Below, piece by piece: positions 17,219 to 29,241 of a stretch of DNA of 64,000 nt (its first letter is position 1; every line of letters begins with the position of its first letter). This stretch comes from Acidobacteriota bacterium. GTDB taxonomy: Bacteria; Acidobacteriota; Vicinamibacteria; Marinacidobacterales; SMYC01. The notes beneath the pieces are model-generated. The model was not told where the DNA came from and did no database searches. It saw only the letters and a program-made list of their open reading frames with translations. The stretch spans positions 1-64,000 of the forward strand of contig SMYC01000069.1 in assembly GCA_004356105.1 (NCBI GenBank), given 5' to 3'. Made by a program: the position numbers and the translations under genes.

Positions 17219-18511
17219 CTATAGGGCGCGTGGTCTTGTTTTGGCGACGGCGAGATCTCGGATGGCCTCGGTGAGCGCGTCCGCCTCGGACGGATCGAGT
17301 CGGCCGTCGGCGCTGAGCTCGACGTAAACGCGGAGAATTCGGAAAAGGTCCCGCCAGCCCAGGTTGCCGTCCTGGTTCAAAGCGGACAGCGCGTCGAAGG
17401 CGGCCGCGAGGCGAGCTCTGTCGTCATCCTCAGTTACCGTGAGCTGTTGCTCGCTTTGAAGCTTCAGTCCCTGAATCACACTTTCGTGAATGCGCTTGGG
17501 GTACATGCTGTAGACCGAGGCGGCAAAAAGACTCGTGAGGACGACGACACCGAGAACGATGGACGCGGCAACGATGAGCCAGCCGAGGCGGCGCTTGTTC
17601 CTTGGCACCGAGGCAAGCTCCTCTGAAAGAGAGACGGAGCTTCGGGGAAGCTCCAGGCGCGGGCGGTCGGCGTGTCGTTCGGGCTCGAGCGGTCGGTCGG
17701 GCTCGGGGTCCATCCGCCGGAAGTAATACACGCAGGTCAGGCCAAAAATCGCGAGTGCTGGGAGAAGGATCCCAGGCGGGATCCATAACGGCTCGCCGAG
17801 CGTGTCGAGATCGGCGAGATTGATGAGCAGGAGCCCCGCGACGTTATTGGTGAAGTGCACGATGATCGGCACGACGATGCTTCGGGTCGCGAATGCTATG
17901 AAGCCGAGCACGATTCCCGCCGCGGCGATGGCCGGAATGGGCAAGAAATGGATCACCATGAACAGAAAGGACGTCCACAGCACGGCACGGCTCCGCGACA
18001 TGGCTCTCAGAAAGCTCATTTGGATGAAACCGCGAAACATCAGCTCTTCGGAGACCGCCGCGCCCACGCCGATCGTCCCAATCTTCAAGAGCCACTCGAC
18101 CGGAGTCCGGGCTTGCATCATGCGTCGCGTCTCTTGGGCGATCTCCTCAGGCAATGCGAAGAGCTCTTCCGTGAGAAGAGAGAGTTGATCGCCGAGAATA
18201 AAAAAAGAGATGGCGAGCGGGAACGCCATGATGAAGTCGGTGCCCGATGGAAGCCGCAGGAGCAGCGTCTCCCTCAAATCGACGCGAAGACGGATTGCGG
18301 TGACCACCGTGAGCAGCAGCATCAGGGTGGGTGTCACGATGAGAACGACATTTTGCGACAAGTTCAGGGCATTGAGCAGCAAAATGGACGAAATGTGGAC
18401 GAGCAGCACGATCACGTAGAGGCCTATGCCAGCTGCTGGCGAGGGAATGGGCGTGGCCGTGGGCAATGGCTCCTTGACGCTCATGGTCTCGAATACTATA
18501 GACCATGGCAC
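17219..18511 (-). CDS. CPBP-family intramembrane metalloprotease (CAAX protease-like)
   Basis: 430 residues; start either at 18511 or at ATG 18484. Multiple membrane spans in the first 270 residues include the abortive-infection/CAAX protease motifs: SEELMFRG (EExxxR), VIHFLP and IVHFTNN. After about residue 275 comes a charged cytoplasmic linker, one more helix (LGWLIVAASIVLGVVVLTSL) and a C-terminal soluble domain containing GRLDPSEADALTEAIRDL. Members cleave membrane proteins or peptides and can mature bacteriocins or confer immunity; the physiological substrate is unknown here. Divergent from the next gene. Confidence 0.8.
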   Translation of the reverse strand: MPWSIVFETMSVKEPLPTATPIPSPAAGIGLYVIVLLVHISSILLLNALNLSQNVVLIVTPTLMLLLTVVTAIRLRVDLRETLLLRLPSGTDFIMAFPLAISFFILGDQLSLLTEELFALPEEIAQETRRMMQARTPVEWLLKIGTIGVGAAVSEELMFRGFIQMSFLRAMSRSRAVLWTSFLFMVIHFLPIPAIAAAGIVLGFIAFATRSIVVPIIVHFTNNVAGLLLINLADLDTLGEPLWIPPGILLPALAIFGLTCVYYFRRMDPEPDRPLEPERHADRPRLELPRSSVSLSEELASVPRNKRRLGWLIVAASIVLGVVVLTSLFAASVYSMYPKRIHESVIQGLKLQSEQQLTVTEDDDRARLAAAFDALSALNQDGNLGWRDLFRILRVYVELSADGRLDPSEADALTEAIRDLAVAKTRPRAL

Positions 18512-18611
18512 CTTATTGAGGCGGGAGTAGACGAATAACGGGTGTTTGATATAAGCTCGTATAACTTGTCTCCTATCATTTAGTTGAATAGCTCAATCGG
18601 AGGTGTGCTCG

Positions 18612-19625
18612 ATGAAAGCTCCGGAACGGATCCGGATTGCCGTCTATGGGCTTGGTCAGATCGGGCTCCAAACAGCGAAGGCTATTCTCGGCCGCCCGGC
18701 CCTGCAGCTCGTGGGGGCCATCGACACGGATCCCGCCAAGCAGCAGAGAGACGTGGCGGACCTTTCTGGGCTCACACGCCCGTCGGGTGTGCGCGTTTCG
18801 GATCGGGCCGAAGACGTCCTCGGCGTGAGCCGGCCCGACGTTGTGATCCTGACGACGGGTTCTCGCTTCAAACAGGTCCTGCCGCAGATCCGACAATGCG
18901 TCGAAGCCCGGACCAACGTTGTCAGCTCCTGCGAGGAGCTCCTGATGCCCCATGTCAACTATGCGGCGCAGGCGCGGGAGCTGAACAAGTTCGCCATTTC
19001 CCGGGACGTTTCCGTTCTCGGCACCGGCGTCAACCCCGGTTTCGTCATGGACACGTTCGCGCTCGCCGTGACGGCTCCTTGTGTCGATCTGACGTCGATC
19101 AGGATCGAGCGTGTCGTCGACGCGTCGACCCGCCGTGAGAACCTTCAGAAGAAGGTGGGTGCGGGCCTCACCCGCCTGAAGTTTCGCCGCGCCGTCAACA
19201 AAGGGGAGCTCGGACACGTAGGCCTTCTCGAATCGACCCATCTCGTGGCTGAGGGCCTCGGTTTCAAACTCGACAAAGTCAAAGAGACGGTCGACCCGAT
19301 TCTGGCGAAAAAGAGCATGAAGACGCCGCATGTCACGGTCCAAGTCGGCGAAGTCGCAGGCCTCCATCACGTGTGCAGAGGCTATCGGAACCGCAAAGAA
19401 GTCGTTACGCTCGATTTACAGATGTACCTCGGGGCGAAGAAACCGACGGATCGCATCACGGTCGAAGGCAACCCCAACGTTACCGTCTCGTTCGAGGGAG
19501 GCGTGGCCGGTGACGAAGCGACCGTGGCCATGTTGATCGCGACCGCCCCTTCCATGGTGAAGCTCGAGGCCGGTCTGCGCACGATGGTGGACGTGCCCGT
19601 GCCGCATTATCGAAACGGGTTCTGA
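18612..19625 (+). CDS. 2,4-diaminopentanoate dehydrogenase-like NAD(P)-binding protein
   Basis: 337 residues from ATG 18612, chosen because GGAGG lies 8 bases upstream. The N-terminus is a Rossmann fold with a GxGxxG motif (IAVYGLGQIG), followed by DIL-type contacts and SCEELLMP and GTGVNPGFVMDTFAL segments that I associate with the dihydrodipicolinate-reductase-like branch including 2,4-diaminopentanoate dehydrogenase. Those enzymes oxidise C-4-amino groups of basic amino-acid derivatives. The reaction here is inferred, not established. Stands alone upstream of ligA. Confidence 0.7.
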   Translation: MKAPERIRIAVYGLGQIGLQTAKAILGRPALQLVGAIDTDPAKQQRDVADLSGLTRPSGVRVSDRAEDVLGVSRPDVVILTTGSRFKQVLPQIRQCVEARTNVVSSCEELLMPHVNYAAQARELNKFAISRDVSVLGTGVNPGFVMDTFALAVTAPCVDLTSIRIERVVDASTRRENLQKKVGAGLTRLKFRRAVNKGELGHVGLLESTHLVAEGLGFKLDKVKETVDPILAKKSMKTPHVTVQVGEVAGLHHVCRGYRNRKEVVTLDLQMYLGAKKPTDRITVEGNPNVTVSFEGGVAGDEATVAMLIATAPSMVKLEAGLRTMVDVPVPHYRNGF

Positions 19626-21662
<2,037 letters not shown>

Positions 21663-21728
21663 GGCCGGTACGGGCGAGTGGGGTGGGGTAGAGTTTCTTG
21701 CTAACAGATTGCTAACGCTTTATTAACG

Positions 21729-23986
21729 CTACACCGGACGTGAGAAAAAATCTAGGGTTCGAGGCCCCGAAGCGCCATCGGCATCCATCGAGCGCACGCG
21801 AAGGTCGCGTCCCGTTTCGGGATGCAGCTCAAGGAATACCAACTGCGTCCCGTCCGGCGAGAACGTCAGCGGTAGTGATGCGTTTGCACTCTCAATGAGC
21901 CGCTCGACGGCACCGGTGCCGTCGGCCGCTTTCCAGAACGTACTGAATACTCCGTCGCGTTCCGACGCGAACGCGACCTGAAGTCCATCGGGCGTCCACG
22001 CTTGACGGGTGTCATTAGCAGGATCGAAAGTCAGTCGGGTCAGCGTCTCGCGGGCGAAGTGCCAAATCCAAATGTCCGTTTCTTGATCGGCTAGGGCGAG
22101 GGCGAGCCGCGTTCCATCGGGGGAGACACGCGGGTAGCGGTAGGCACGGGGCTCAGCGGCAAGAGCCTCTTCCCTTCCGTCCCGATCCACCCACACGAGC
22201 GTGCGAACGACGTTGCCTTGCTCACGGCCCGCAACATACGCGAGAGATCCATTCTGCGACATTCCGAAGTTGGCCGCGCCGCTATCTTTGGTCATGACCC
22301 CGTCGAGCACGGGAACCGGGTCGGTCGTCACCTCGAGGTTGTCGAGGTCGAAGCCCACCGCGCGAAGCGTTCCTCCCACGCCATAGACGATATGCCCGGT
22401 GGGTGCGTAGCGGGGATTGCTCCCTCCGGGAATGAGAACCTTTGTCTCGCCGGAATCGAGTGATAGCAGCGCGATCTGAGCGCCCTCGACGGACCCACCG
22501 ATGATCGTGAACAGCACGGCCGTACTTCCTGGAAGGATCTCGGGCCACAGGTGATCACCTTGTTCCGCGTCCGGCGTCGTCAGCTCCTGCGGCTCGCCGC
22601 CACCGGCCGGCACACGCCAGAGTCCTCTGGGTCCAGTCGTCGCGAAAACGATGGTGTCGTCGTCGCCCCAGCTCGCGCCGCGCGGAGCACCTGCTGGCCG
22701 CTCAGAGATGGTCACGGGCGGGCCGCCGAGGATCGAGACTTTCTTCAATCCGTCTGCAAAATACCCAACCCAGTTGCCATCCGGAGAGATGAACACCCCG
22801 CGCGGCATCTCGCCGAGTCCGCCGAGCGGCGTTGCCTCGAGCTCGTCCAAAGCGCGGACCACGAGCTGCCTTTCATCCATGAGCGCCGGGTACACGATGC
22901 GGGTACCGTCCGGCGTGATCGCCACGTCCACATCCGGCGGGCCGAGGTTCGGTGGCATCGATGGTGGGTTGACGATAGATCGAACGAGAGGACGCGGAGC
23001 GTCAGGCTTCAGGTTCCACCCCGCGACGCCAGCGACGACACCGAAAGCCAAAGCCGCAGCGACCGCCGTCGAGGGACGCCAGCCAACCGACTGGGTGACA
23101 GCGCCGCCTTGCCGTGTAGCGGTGGTATCGAACGCTCCTTCTATGGCAAGCCGCACGTCGCCGATGGCCTGCACCCGTTGACGCGGGTCTTTCTGGAGGC
23201 AACGTCGCAAGTAGGTCGCTAGACTCGGCGATACGGTCGCGGGAAGTGCATTCCAATCCAATCTGGCTCCCGGTCTATCACCCGCGCCAGAGTCTGTGAG
23301 ATGTCGTCACCGGGGAACGGCTTCGTTCCCGTCAGCATCTCGAACAGGACGGCTCCGAAAGCCCAGATGTCCGTTCGCCTGTCCACCGCCTTGCCGCGTG
23401 CTTGCTCGGGGCTCATGTAGGCAGCGGTCCCGAGAATCACTCCAACCCGAGTCCCATCTCGCGTAAGCGTCGGTGACATCGAGCTATCAGCCTCGGCCGT
23501 TTCCTCCTGGAAGACTTTCGCTAAACCGTAATCCAGAACTTTGATCTGGCCGTCCTCGGTCTGCTTGACGTTCGTCGGTTTCAAGTCCCGGTGAACGATG
23601 CCCTGTTCGTGTGCCTCCTCTAGGGCTTCGGCCATCTGGGTGGCGATGTCGAGAGCCTCTTGGAGTGGGATGGGACCCCGCGCAATCCGCTCCGCCAGAG
23701 TCTCGCCGGGAACGAGCTCGAGAACGAGGTAGTGGGTGTCGTCAGAGTGCTCTAGCCCATAGATGGAAGCGATGTTCGGATGATTGAGAGACGCTAGGAC
23801 CTTTGCCTCTCGCGTGAATCGAGCTAGACGTTCTTCGTTCTCCGCGAACTCTTCGGGCAAGACTTTGATTGCGACATCGCGGCCAAGCTTTCCGTCTCTC
23901 GCTCGGTAGACCTCTCCCATCCCGCCTTTGCCGATGGCTTCGAGGATCTCGTAGTGGGCGAGGCGCGTTCCTGGAGCGAGAGACAT
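21729..23986 (-). pseudogene. Ser/Thr protein kinase with C-terminal beta-propeller, frameshifted
   Basis: The first part (23986 to about 23255) is a full Pkn2-type kinase domain: GKGGMGEVYRA, AIKVLPEE, HRDLKPTN, DYGLAKV (an unusual DYG for DFG) and GTAAYMSPEQ. It loses frame after REPDW. The other frame resumes with DWNALPATVSPSLATYLRRC, then a membrane span (AVAAALAFGVVAGVAGW) and a TolB/WD40-like six-bladed propeller (RVSPDGTRLALAL and similar repeats). The break coincides with a perfect 5-bp tandem duplication, CCAAT-CCAAT at 23253-23262; removing one copy restores a single 750-residue reading frame. Receptor-type kinases of this design are numerous in Acidobacteriota. Confidence 0.85.
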
Positions 23987-24015
23987 CGAGGGAATTTAAC
24001 GGTTCGACGTGGAAG

Positions 24016-24405
24016 TTACAACCGTGTCACCGTGCGGGAACGCGGGAACTTCTGGCAACTCAGTGCTATATCGTTCGTGATGTCGGTCGTTGCGTGGCCG
24101 AGACGGTGCCGCAAGCCGCGCAAAACGTCGCAGCTTCGTCTCGTCTTGCTAGCCGTACTGCGCTTCAATTCAAGCAGACGGCTTGTCGCACGAGCGCGCT
24201 CTTGCGCATCTTCCCCCGCCGCGTGCACCGCTATCCTGAGGCGGTGCCATTCGAGCTCGACGCGAAAGTTTCCGATCGGCTTCACGCCGGGCGCCCTCGA
24301 AACGGCGAATTCGAACGATCCGATCTCGTCGACTATGCCGGCCGAGAGCGCTTCTGTGGCTGTGAGGAGGCGCCCACCGCCAAAATCAGCATGGACCCTC
24401 TTTGT
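24016..24405 (-). pseudogene. phage-like remnant: S49 peptidase tail and integrase tail
   Basis: No intact gene is present between the kinase and 24510. On the minus strand one open frame reads HADFGGGRLLTATEALSAG followed by IVDEIGSFEFAV, the C-terminal signature of S49 (SppA/phage capsid) peptidases, and ends in LRHRLGHATTDITNDI, the LGH-containing region of a tyrosine recombinase without its catalytic Tyr. A TAG stop interrupts the upstream side. Two unrelated protein ends in one short frame point to a decayed prophage or island. The S49 and integrase calls rest on short motifs only. Confidence 0.4.
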
Positions 24406-24509
24406 GCGGCGCTAGTGCTCGGATACAGAAACTTCTGGATCTCGTTCGTGACCGAACACCGCCGAAAACTGTTGAACCTCTCGCGCGGTTCACTCGTAGA
24501 CCTAGCTGT

Positions 24510-24704
24510 ATGACCAAATTCTTGCTTTGGTTGCTCTTATTCATCCTTTGCTGGCCGCTCGCGCTATTCGCGATCGTCCTTTACCCGATTGTGTGGCTGC
24601 TTACGCTACCGTTCAGGCTCGTAGGTATTGCGGTCGGCGGGGTTTTCGAGCTGCTTCGTGCCATCGTGCTTCTCCCGGCACGCCTTCTCGGCGGCAAGGT
24701 CTGA
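24510..24704 (+). CDS. small hydrophobic membrane protein
   Basis: 64 residues from ATG 24510; nearly all hydrophobic, with two predicted helices (LLWLLLFILCWPLALFAIVLY and FRLVGIAVGGVFELLRAIVLL) and a basic end (PARLLGGKV). Similar short proteins recur in Acidobacteriota, function unknown. The track ORF starting at 24402 includes unrelated upstream sequence. Convergent with the histidine-kinase gene 6 bp away. Confidence 0.6.
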   Translation: MTKFLLWLLLFILCWPLALFAIVLYPIVWLLTLPFRLVGIAVGGVFELLRAIVLLPARLLGGKV

Positions 24705-24710
24705 TCCAGA

Positions 24711-26288
24711 CTAGCTGAGGCGCAGACGCACTTCGAAACCGGCCCCGCCGAGAGACGACGCCTGGGTGCGGATGGACCCTCCGCGACGCTCCACAATGGC
24801 TTTGACGATCGCAAGGCCTAGCCCTGTATGATCCCCACGGTGGCTCGCGTCCGTCCGATAGCTGAAGAAGCGGTCGAAGACGCGCTCCGCGTGCTCTTCC
24901 GGAATGCCCGGGCCGTCATCTTCCACGCGCACCACCGCCTCCCGACCGTTTGCTCTCGAGCTCACACGCACGTGGCCTTCGCTCGAAAAGTCGGCGGCGT
25001 TGTCAATGAGGTTCTCGAACACGCGCGCCATGCGATCGGGACCCGCGGCAACGTTGAGCTCCCCGTCGCTGAGCTCGAGCTCGAGCTCTAGGCTCTGGTA
25101 GCGCTCCCGTCCCGCCACGCCGCGTAGAACAGCGTTAAGGTCTACCGGCCCCGGCTCTTCGTCTTCTTCATCGCTCGTCCCGTCGAGCAGGGTCACTTCG
25201 CGCACCTCGGAGAGGAGCTTTTCGAGCCGTGCGATGTCGCTCTCGACGATGCGGGCAAAACGCGCGCGCTCTTCGGGGTCTTCGACTTCGGCGAGCATCT
25301 CCGCGGCGGAGCGCATCGACGCGAGAGGATTCCTGAACTCGTGGGAGACATCGGCCGCGAAGGACTCGATGAAACGCATGCGCTCTTCGAGCCGCGACGA
25401 GAGCTCTGAAAGAGCACGGCTCAAATCGCCGATCTCGTCGAGGCGCTCCAAGCCGCGAAAACGTCCTCTCAGCCGGCCGCGTCGATCGACGATCGCCTGC
25501 GCTTGTGCCCGCAGTCGCTTCAGCGGCCTCGAGATGGTCGTCGAGACGAGAAGGCTCAGCACGGCGGCGACGCCGACGGCGCCGAGCAGAAAGCGGAAGA
25601 TCGCGAGCCGGACTTCGTAGAGGTCTTGAAGAATGTGAAAGGTCGAGCGCGAGACGAGCACCGCGCCCACGATCTCACCATCGTTCTCGATCGGAATCGC
25701 GCTGTAGAGCGTGACCGAGCGCTGGCCTCCCGTTGTTACACGGGTGGCGGCGCCGTATTGGCCTTTCAGAGCGAGCTCGACTTCCGCGCCGTCGAACGGG
25801 CGCTCAGCCGAGTAGAACTCTTCACCTATGGCTGGTCGGGGGCCGCTCACGACGTAGTCCACGAGGCGGAAGAGTGACGAGCCTAGCTGGTAGAGCCAGC
25901 TTGTGCGCAGGCTCTCGTCGTCGAGAGCGTCGTCGAGCCTGTCGGGCTCCCGCCGGGGCCCGAGCTGGCTCGTGTCTGAGACCAGCCGCCGGTCCGGACC
26001 GATCACGCGGAGGCGCGATGTGGTGCGCTGCCGGAGGCGGATGAGGATGGGCTCCGAGAGCGCCGCGTGGAGCGCATCGCGCTCCGAGAGCGCCGCCGCG
26101 AGTACGCGGCCCTGCTGCACCATCGATCGCTCCTGAGCTCTCAAGAGCTGCCGCTCGAAAATAGCGAGATAGGAAACCCCGGCAACTGGGAGAAACACGA
26201 GAAGGACGTTGAAGGCTAGAAGGCGTATCGAGATCCGCGAGAGAAAGCGGCGCAAGCTGGTCAAAGCACTTTCAGGATTCGCACTCAC
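24711..26288 (-). CDS. membrane histidine kinase of the sortase module (PdsS-like)
   Basis: 525 residues. One N-terminal helix (LLAFNVLLVFLPVAGVSYLAI), a periplasmic sensor region of about 190 residues, a second helix (FLLGAVGVAAVLSLLVS), HAMP, then HisKA with the phospho-acceptor in ADVSHEFRNPLASM and a HATPase domain (IDNAADF, VEDDGPGIPEEHAERVF, HTGLGLAIVKAI). The order kinase, response regulator, then divergent VIT/vWA protein and sortase matches the dedicated sortase systems described in proteobacteria. Overlaps the regulator gene by 17 bp. Its signal is unknown. Confidence 0.85.
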   Translation of the reverse strand: MSANPESALTSLRRFLSRISIRLLAFNVLLVFLPVAGVSYLAIFERQLLRAQERSMVQQGRVLAAALSERDALHAALSEPILIRLRQRTTSRLRVIGPDRRLVSDTSQLGPRREPDRLDDALDDESLRTSWLYQLGSSLFRLVDYVVSGPRPAIGEEFYSAERPFDGAEVELALKGQYGAATRVTTGGQRSVTLYSAIPIENDGEIVGAVLVSRSTFHILQDLYEVRLAIFRFLLGAVGVAAVLSLLVSTTISRPLKRLRAQAQAIVDRRGRLRGRFRGLERLDEIGDLSRALSELSSRLEERMRFIESFAADVSHEFRNPLASMRSAAEMLAEVEDPEERARFARIVESDIARLEKLLSEVREVTLLDGTSDEEDEEPGPVDLNAVLRGVAGRERYQSLELELELSDGELNVAAGPDRMARVFENLIDNAADFSSEGHVRVSSRANGREAVVRVEDDGPGIPEEHAERVFDRFFSYRTDASHRGDHTGLGLAIVKAIVERRGGSIRTQASSLGGAGFEVRLRLS

Positions 26289-26988
26289 GATAGCGGTAGC
26301 CTAGCCCGTAGATCGTGTCAATCTCACTGAAACCGTCGTCGATTTGGACGAACTTCTTGCGAAGTCTCTTCACGTGGCTGTCGATCGTCCGCTCGCTGAC
26401 ATAGGCGTCGTGCGGGTAGCACTCTTCCATGAGCCGGGCTCGAGACTTGACGTGGCCAGGCCGGCGCGCGAGGGCATGGAGCAGCATGAACTCGGTGACG
26501 GTGAGTGTGAGAGGCTCGCCTCTCCAGGTCGCTTGATAGCGCCCCATATCGAGCATGAGCGGCCCGAGGCTCAGACGTTCCTCGGGGGCGGTGGCGGCGC
26601 CGGCAGCCGAGAGCGCGAGCCGGCGGAAGAGGACTTTGATGCGCGCGACGAGCTCGCGCATCGCGAAAGGCTTGCACAAATAGTCGTCGGCGCCGAGCTC
26701 GAGCCCGAGCACGCGGTCGAACTCCTCGTCTTTCGAGGTCAAGAAGATGATGGGGAGCATCTCCGACTTGCCGCGCAGCTTGCGGCAGAGCTCGAGCCCG
26801 TCCATGCGCGGCATCAAAATGTCGAGCACACAGAGATCGGGGAGCCCGTTCTCGAGCTGCTCCCACGCGTTCAGGCCATCCGTGTAGAGATCGACATGGT
26901 AGCCCTCTCGGCGGAGCGCATAGGCGACCGTCTCGCGAATGTTCTCTTCGTCGTCGATGACGGCAACCGAGCCCGTGTTTTTGTTCAT
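26272..26988 (-). CDS. OmpR-family response regulator of the sortase module (PdsR-like)
   Basis: 238 residues from ATG 26988; the longer track start (27087) would run into the divergent promoter region. The receiver domain has DDEE near residue 11, the phospho-acceptor in VLDILMPRMDG and the conserved Lys in LTSKDEEF. A winged-helix DNA-binding domain follows (LTVTEFMLLHALARRPG, RTIDSHVKRLRKKF). It presumably controls the divergent VIT/vWA-sortase operon across the 147-bp gap, which contains both promoters. Confidence 0.88.
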   Translation of the reverse strand: MNKNTGSVAVIDDEENIRETVAYALRREGYHVDLYTDGLNAWEQLENGLPDLCVLDILMPRMDGLELCRKLRGKSEMLPIIFLTSKDEEFDRVLGLELGADDYLCKPFAMRELVARIKVLFRRLALSAAGAATAPEERLSLGPLMLDMGRYQATWRGEPLTLTVTEFMLLHALARRPGHVKSRARLMEECYPHDAYVSERTIDSHVKRLRKKFVQIDDGFSEIDTIYGLGYRYRECES

Positions 26989-27135
26989 GTAACTCCAATG
27001 TAGCGCATGAGATCGACGGCGGCTACCCGCGACACAGGATTGCCACATTGTTTCACTGTATCGCCTCGATGCCGCCGCGAGCTCCACGCATCGAAACGCT
27101 CAAATAGAAGCATGAACCTGAGGGGGAGGACCACG

Positions 27136-29241
27136 ATGCTGAAGAGGACGAAATCTTGCCTGATCGTGCTGGCGTTTCTGGCGTTAGCTGCCGATGAAAG
27201 CCAAGCGTGGCGACCGCGATCGCAAGTCGTCACTCCAGCCGATATGAAGATGGGGAGCCTCTTGCTGCGCTCGGATGTCGACCGGGGCTATGTCGAGGCC
27301 CCGACGGTCGAAACGAAGGTGCGGATACGCGTCACCGGGCTCGTGGGGCGCACCCGTGTGGTGCAGCTCTTTCGCAACCCGTCGGAAGAGTGGGTAGAGG
27401 GCGTCTACGTCTTTCCGCTACCTGAACGGGCTGCCGTGGACACGATGCGCATGAAGGTTGGGGAGCGCGTCATCGAAGGTCAGATCCAGGAAAAAACCCA
27501 AGCGCGCCGGACCTATGAAAAGGCCAAACGGGAAGGGAAGAAAGCCTCTCTGCTCGAGCAAGAGAGGCCGAACATCTTCACGGTGTCGCTCGCCCATATC
27601 GGGCCTCTGGAGGAGGTTCGGATCGAGCTCGAATATCAGGAAGAAGTCCGCTACGAGGCCGGCCGCTTCGATCTTCGCTTCCCAATGGCGGTCGGCCCTC
27701 GTTACATTCCTGGAATTCCCGCGAAGACCGAAACCGTCTCCTTCACGGGAACGGGCTGGGCGCAGCCGACGCGCATCGTCACGGATGCCGACCGGATAAC
27801 GCCACCGGTGCTGCCGCCGAATTCGCGTCGTGAGAACCCCGTCGAGCTCGACATCGAGCTGCATCTCGGGATGCCGCTCGTCAGCGTCGAGTCGTCCTCA
27901 CACGCTGTGAAGGTGGAGCACCAAGTCGCGTTCGGCTACCACGTGACGCTGCGGGAAGGGGCAGTGCCGGCAGATCGGGATTTCACCCTCAGCTGGGCTC
28001 CGGATGTCGGTGCCGCCCCAAGGGCCGCGCTCTTCAACGAAAGCGTCGACGGCGACAACTACGTGCTCTTGATGCTGATGCCGCCTTCGGACGGCCAGAA
28101 GACGGCGCGTCTTCCACGAGAGACGATCTTCGTCATCGACACCTCGGGCTCGATGAACGGCACTTCGATCGAGCAAGCGCGCGGCGCCCTACTGCACGCG
28201 CTCGATAAGCTGCAGCCGGACGACACGTTCAACGTGATCCAGTTCAACTCGTCGACCTCGAAGCTCAACCATCAGCCCGTGCCCGCCACCGCCGCCGCGG
28301 TGGAGCGCGCACGCAGCTACGTCCGAGGGCTCGCGGCAGGCGGCGGAACCGAGATGATGTCGGCTTTGACGGCAGCCTTCGGCCAACGAAGCCCGCCAGA
28401 GATCCATCGTGTCCGGCAGATCATTTTTATAACGGATGGTAGCGTCGGGAACGAGGCGCAGCTCTTCGAGCATATCCAAGCTCATCTTGGAGAGCGGCGT
28501 CTGTTCACCGTCGGCATCGGCTCGGCGCCGAACGGGCACTTCATGACCCGCGCCGCGAAGTTCGGCCGTGGCACGTTCACCTATGTCGGCACCGCGGCCG
28601 AAGTGTCGATCAAGATGGAAGAGCTATTCGAAAAGATCGAGAGCCCTGTGCTGAGCCACATCGAGCTCGACTTCGAGGACCCGACGGCTGAAGTTTGGCC
28701 TCGGAACGTTCCCGATCTCTATGAGGGCGAGCCTATCGTGGTGGCGGCGAAGGTGCGTGGGGCTGCGAGCGGGCTCGACGTGCGCGGCCGGCGCGGAGAA
28801 GAGCCTTGGGGCGTCGGTTTTCAGCTGCGCGGCGGTCAAACACAATCCGGGGTCGCGAGACTCTGGGCCCGCCGCAAGATTGCCGACCTCATAGACACGA
28901 TGACGGTTGCGAAAGAAGTCTCAGAGCGCGCCGCGGCGCGCACCGCCATCGTTGAGGTCGCCCTTCAACATCATCTCGTGTCACGCTTCACGAGTCTCGT
29001 GGCCGTCGACGTCACGCCCTCCGCCCCCTCCGGCACGATGGCGATGACAAAGGCCGTGCCCACGGCGCTTCCCGCCGGGTGGAGTTATCAGCATGTGGTG
29101 GGGACATTGCCTCAGGGAGCGACGGCCGCGGAGCTTCTGATGCTGCTCGGGTTTCTCGCCCTGACCGCGGGGCTTCTGATCTTTTGGAGCGGGGACGAGT
29201 CATGCAAAGAAAAGCCGTCGGTGTTCTCCTCTTCACCATAG
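27136..29241 (+). CDS. VIT/vWA surface protein, sortase target with LPQGAT signal
   Basis: About 701 residues from ATG 27136, preceded by GGGGAGGA; a signal peptide follows (SCLIVLAFLALAADESQAW). A VIT domain (about 30-160: LFRNPSEEWVEGVYVFPLPE, QARRTYEKAKREGKKASLLE) precedes a von Willebrand A domain with MIDAS residues DTSGSMNGTS, GGGTEMMS and ITDGSVGN. The C-terminus has LPQGATAAE, a hydrophobic helix and a short tail: a sorting signal for the adjacent sortase. This layout matches the marine proteobacterial sortase target family (TIGR03788). It is probably anchored at the outer envelope, role likely adhesion or protein binding. Its last 40 bp overlap the sortase gene. Confidence 0.88.
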   Translation: MLKRTKSCLIVLAFLALAADESQAWRPRSQVVTPADMKMGSLLLRSDVDRGYVEAPTVETKVRIRVTGLVGRTRVVQLFRNPSEEWVEGVYVFPLPERAAVDTMRMKVGERVIEGQIQEKTQARRTYEKAKREGKKASLLEQERPNIFTVSLAHIGPLEEVRIELEYQEEVRYEAGRFDLRFPMAVGPRYIPGIPAKTETVSFTGTGWAQPTRIVTDADRITPPVLPPNSRRENPVELDIELHLGMPLVSVESSSHAVKVEHQVAFGYHVTLREGAVPADRDFTLSWAPDVGAAPRAALFNESVDGDNYVLLMLMPPSDGQKTARLPRETIFVIDTSGSMNGTSIEQARGALLHALDKLQPDDTFNVIQFNSSTSKLNHQPVPATAAAVERARSYVRGLAAGGGTEMMSALTAAFGQRSPPEIHRVRQIIFITDGSVGNEAQLFEHIQAHLGERRLFTVGIGSAPNGHFMTRAAKFGRGTFTYVGTAAEVSIKMEELFEKIESPVLSHIELDFEDPTAEVWPRNVPDLYEGEPIVVAAKVRGAASGLDVRGRRGEEPWGVGFQLRGGQTQSGVARLWARRKIADLIDTMTVAKEVSERAAARTAIVEVALQHHLVSRFTSLVAVDVTPSAPSGTMAMTKAVPTALPAGWSYQHVVGTLPQGATAAELLMLLGFLALTAGLLIFWSGDESCKEKPSVFSSSP

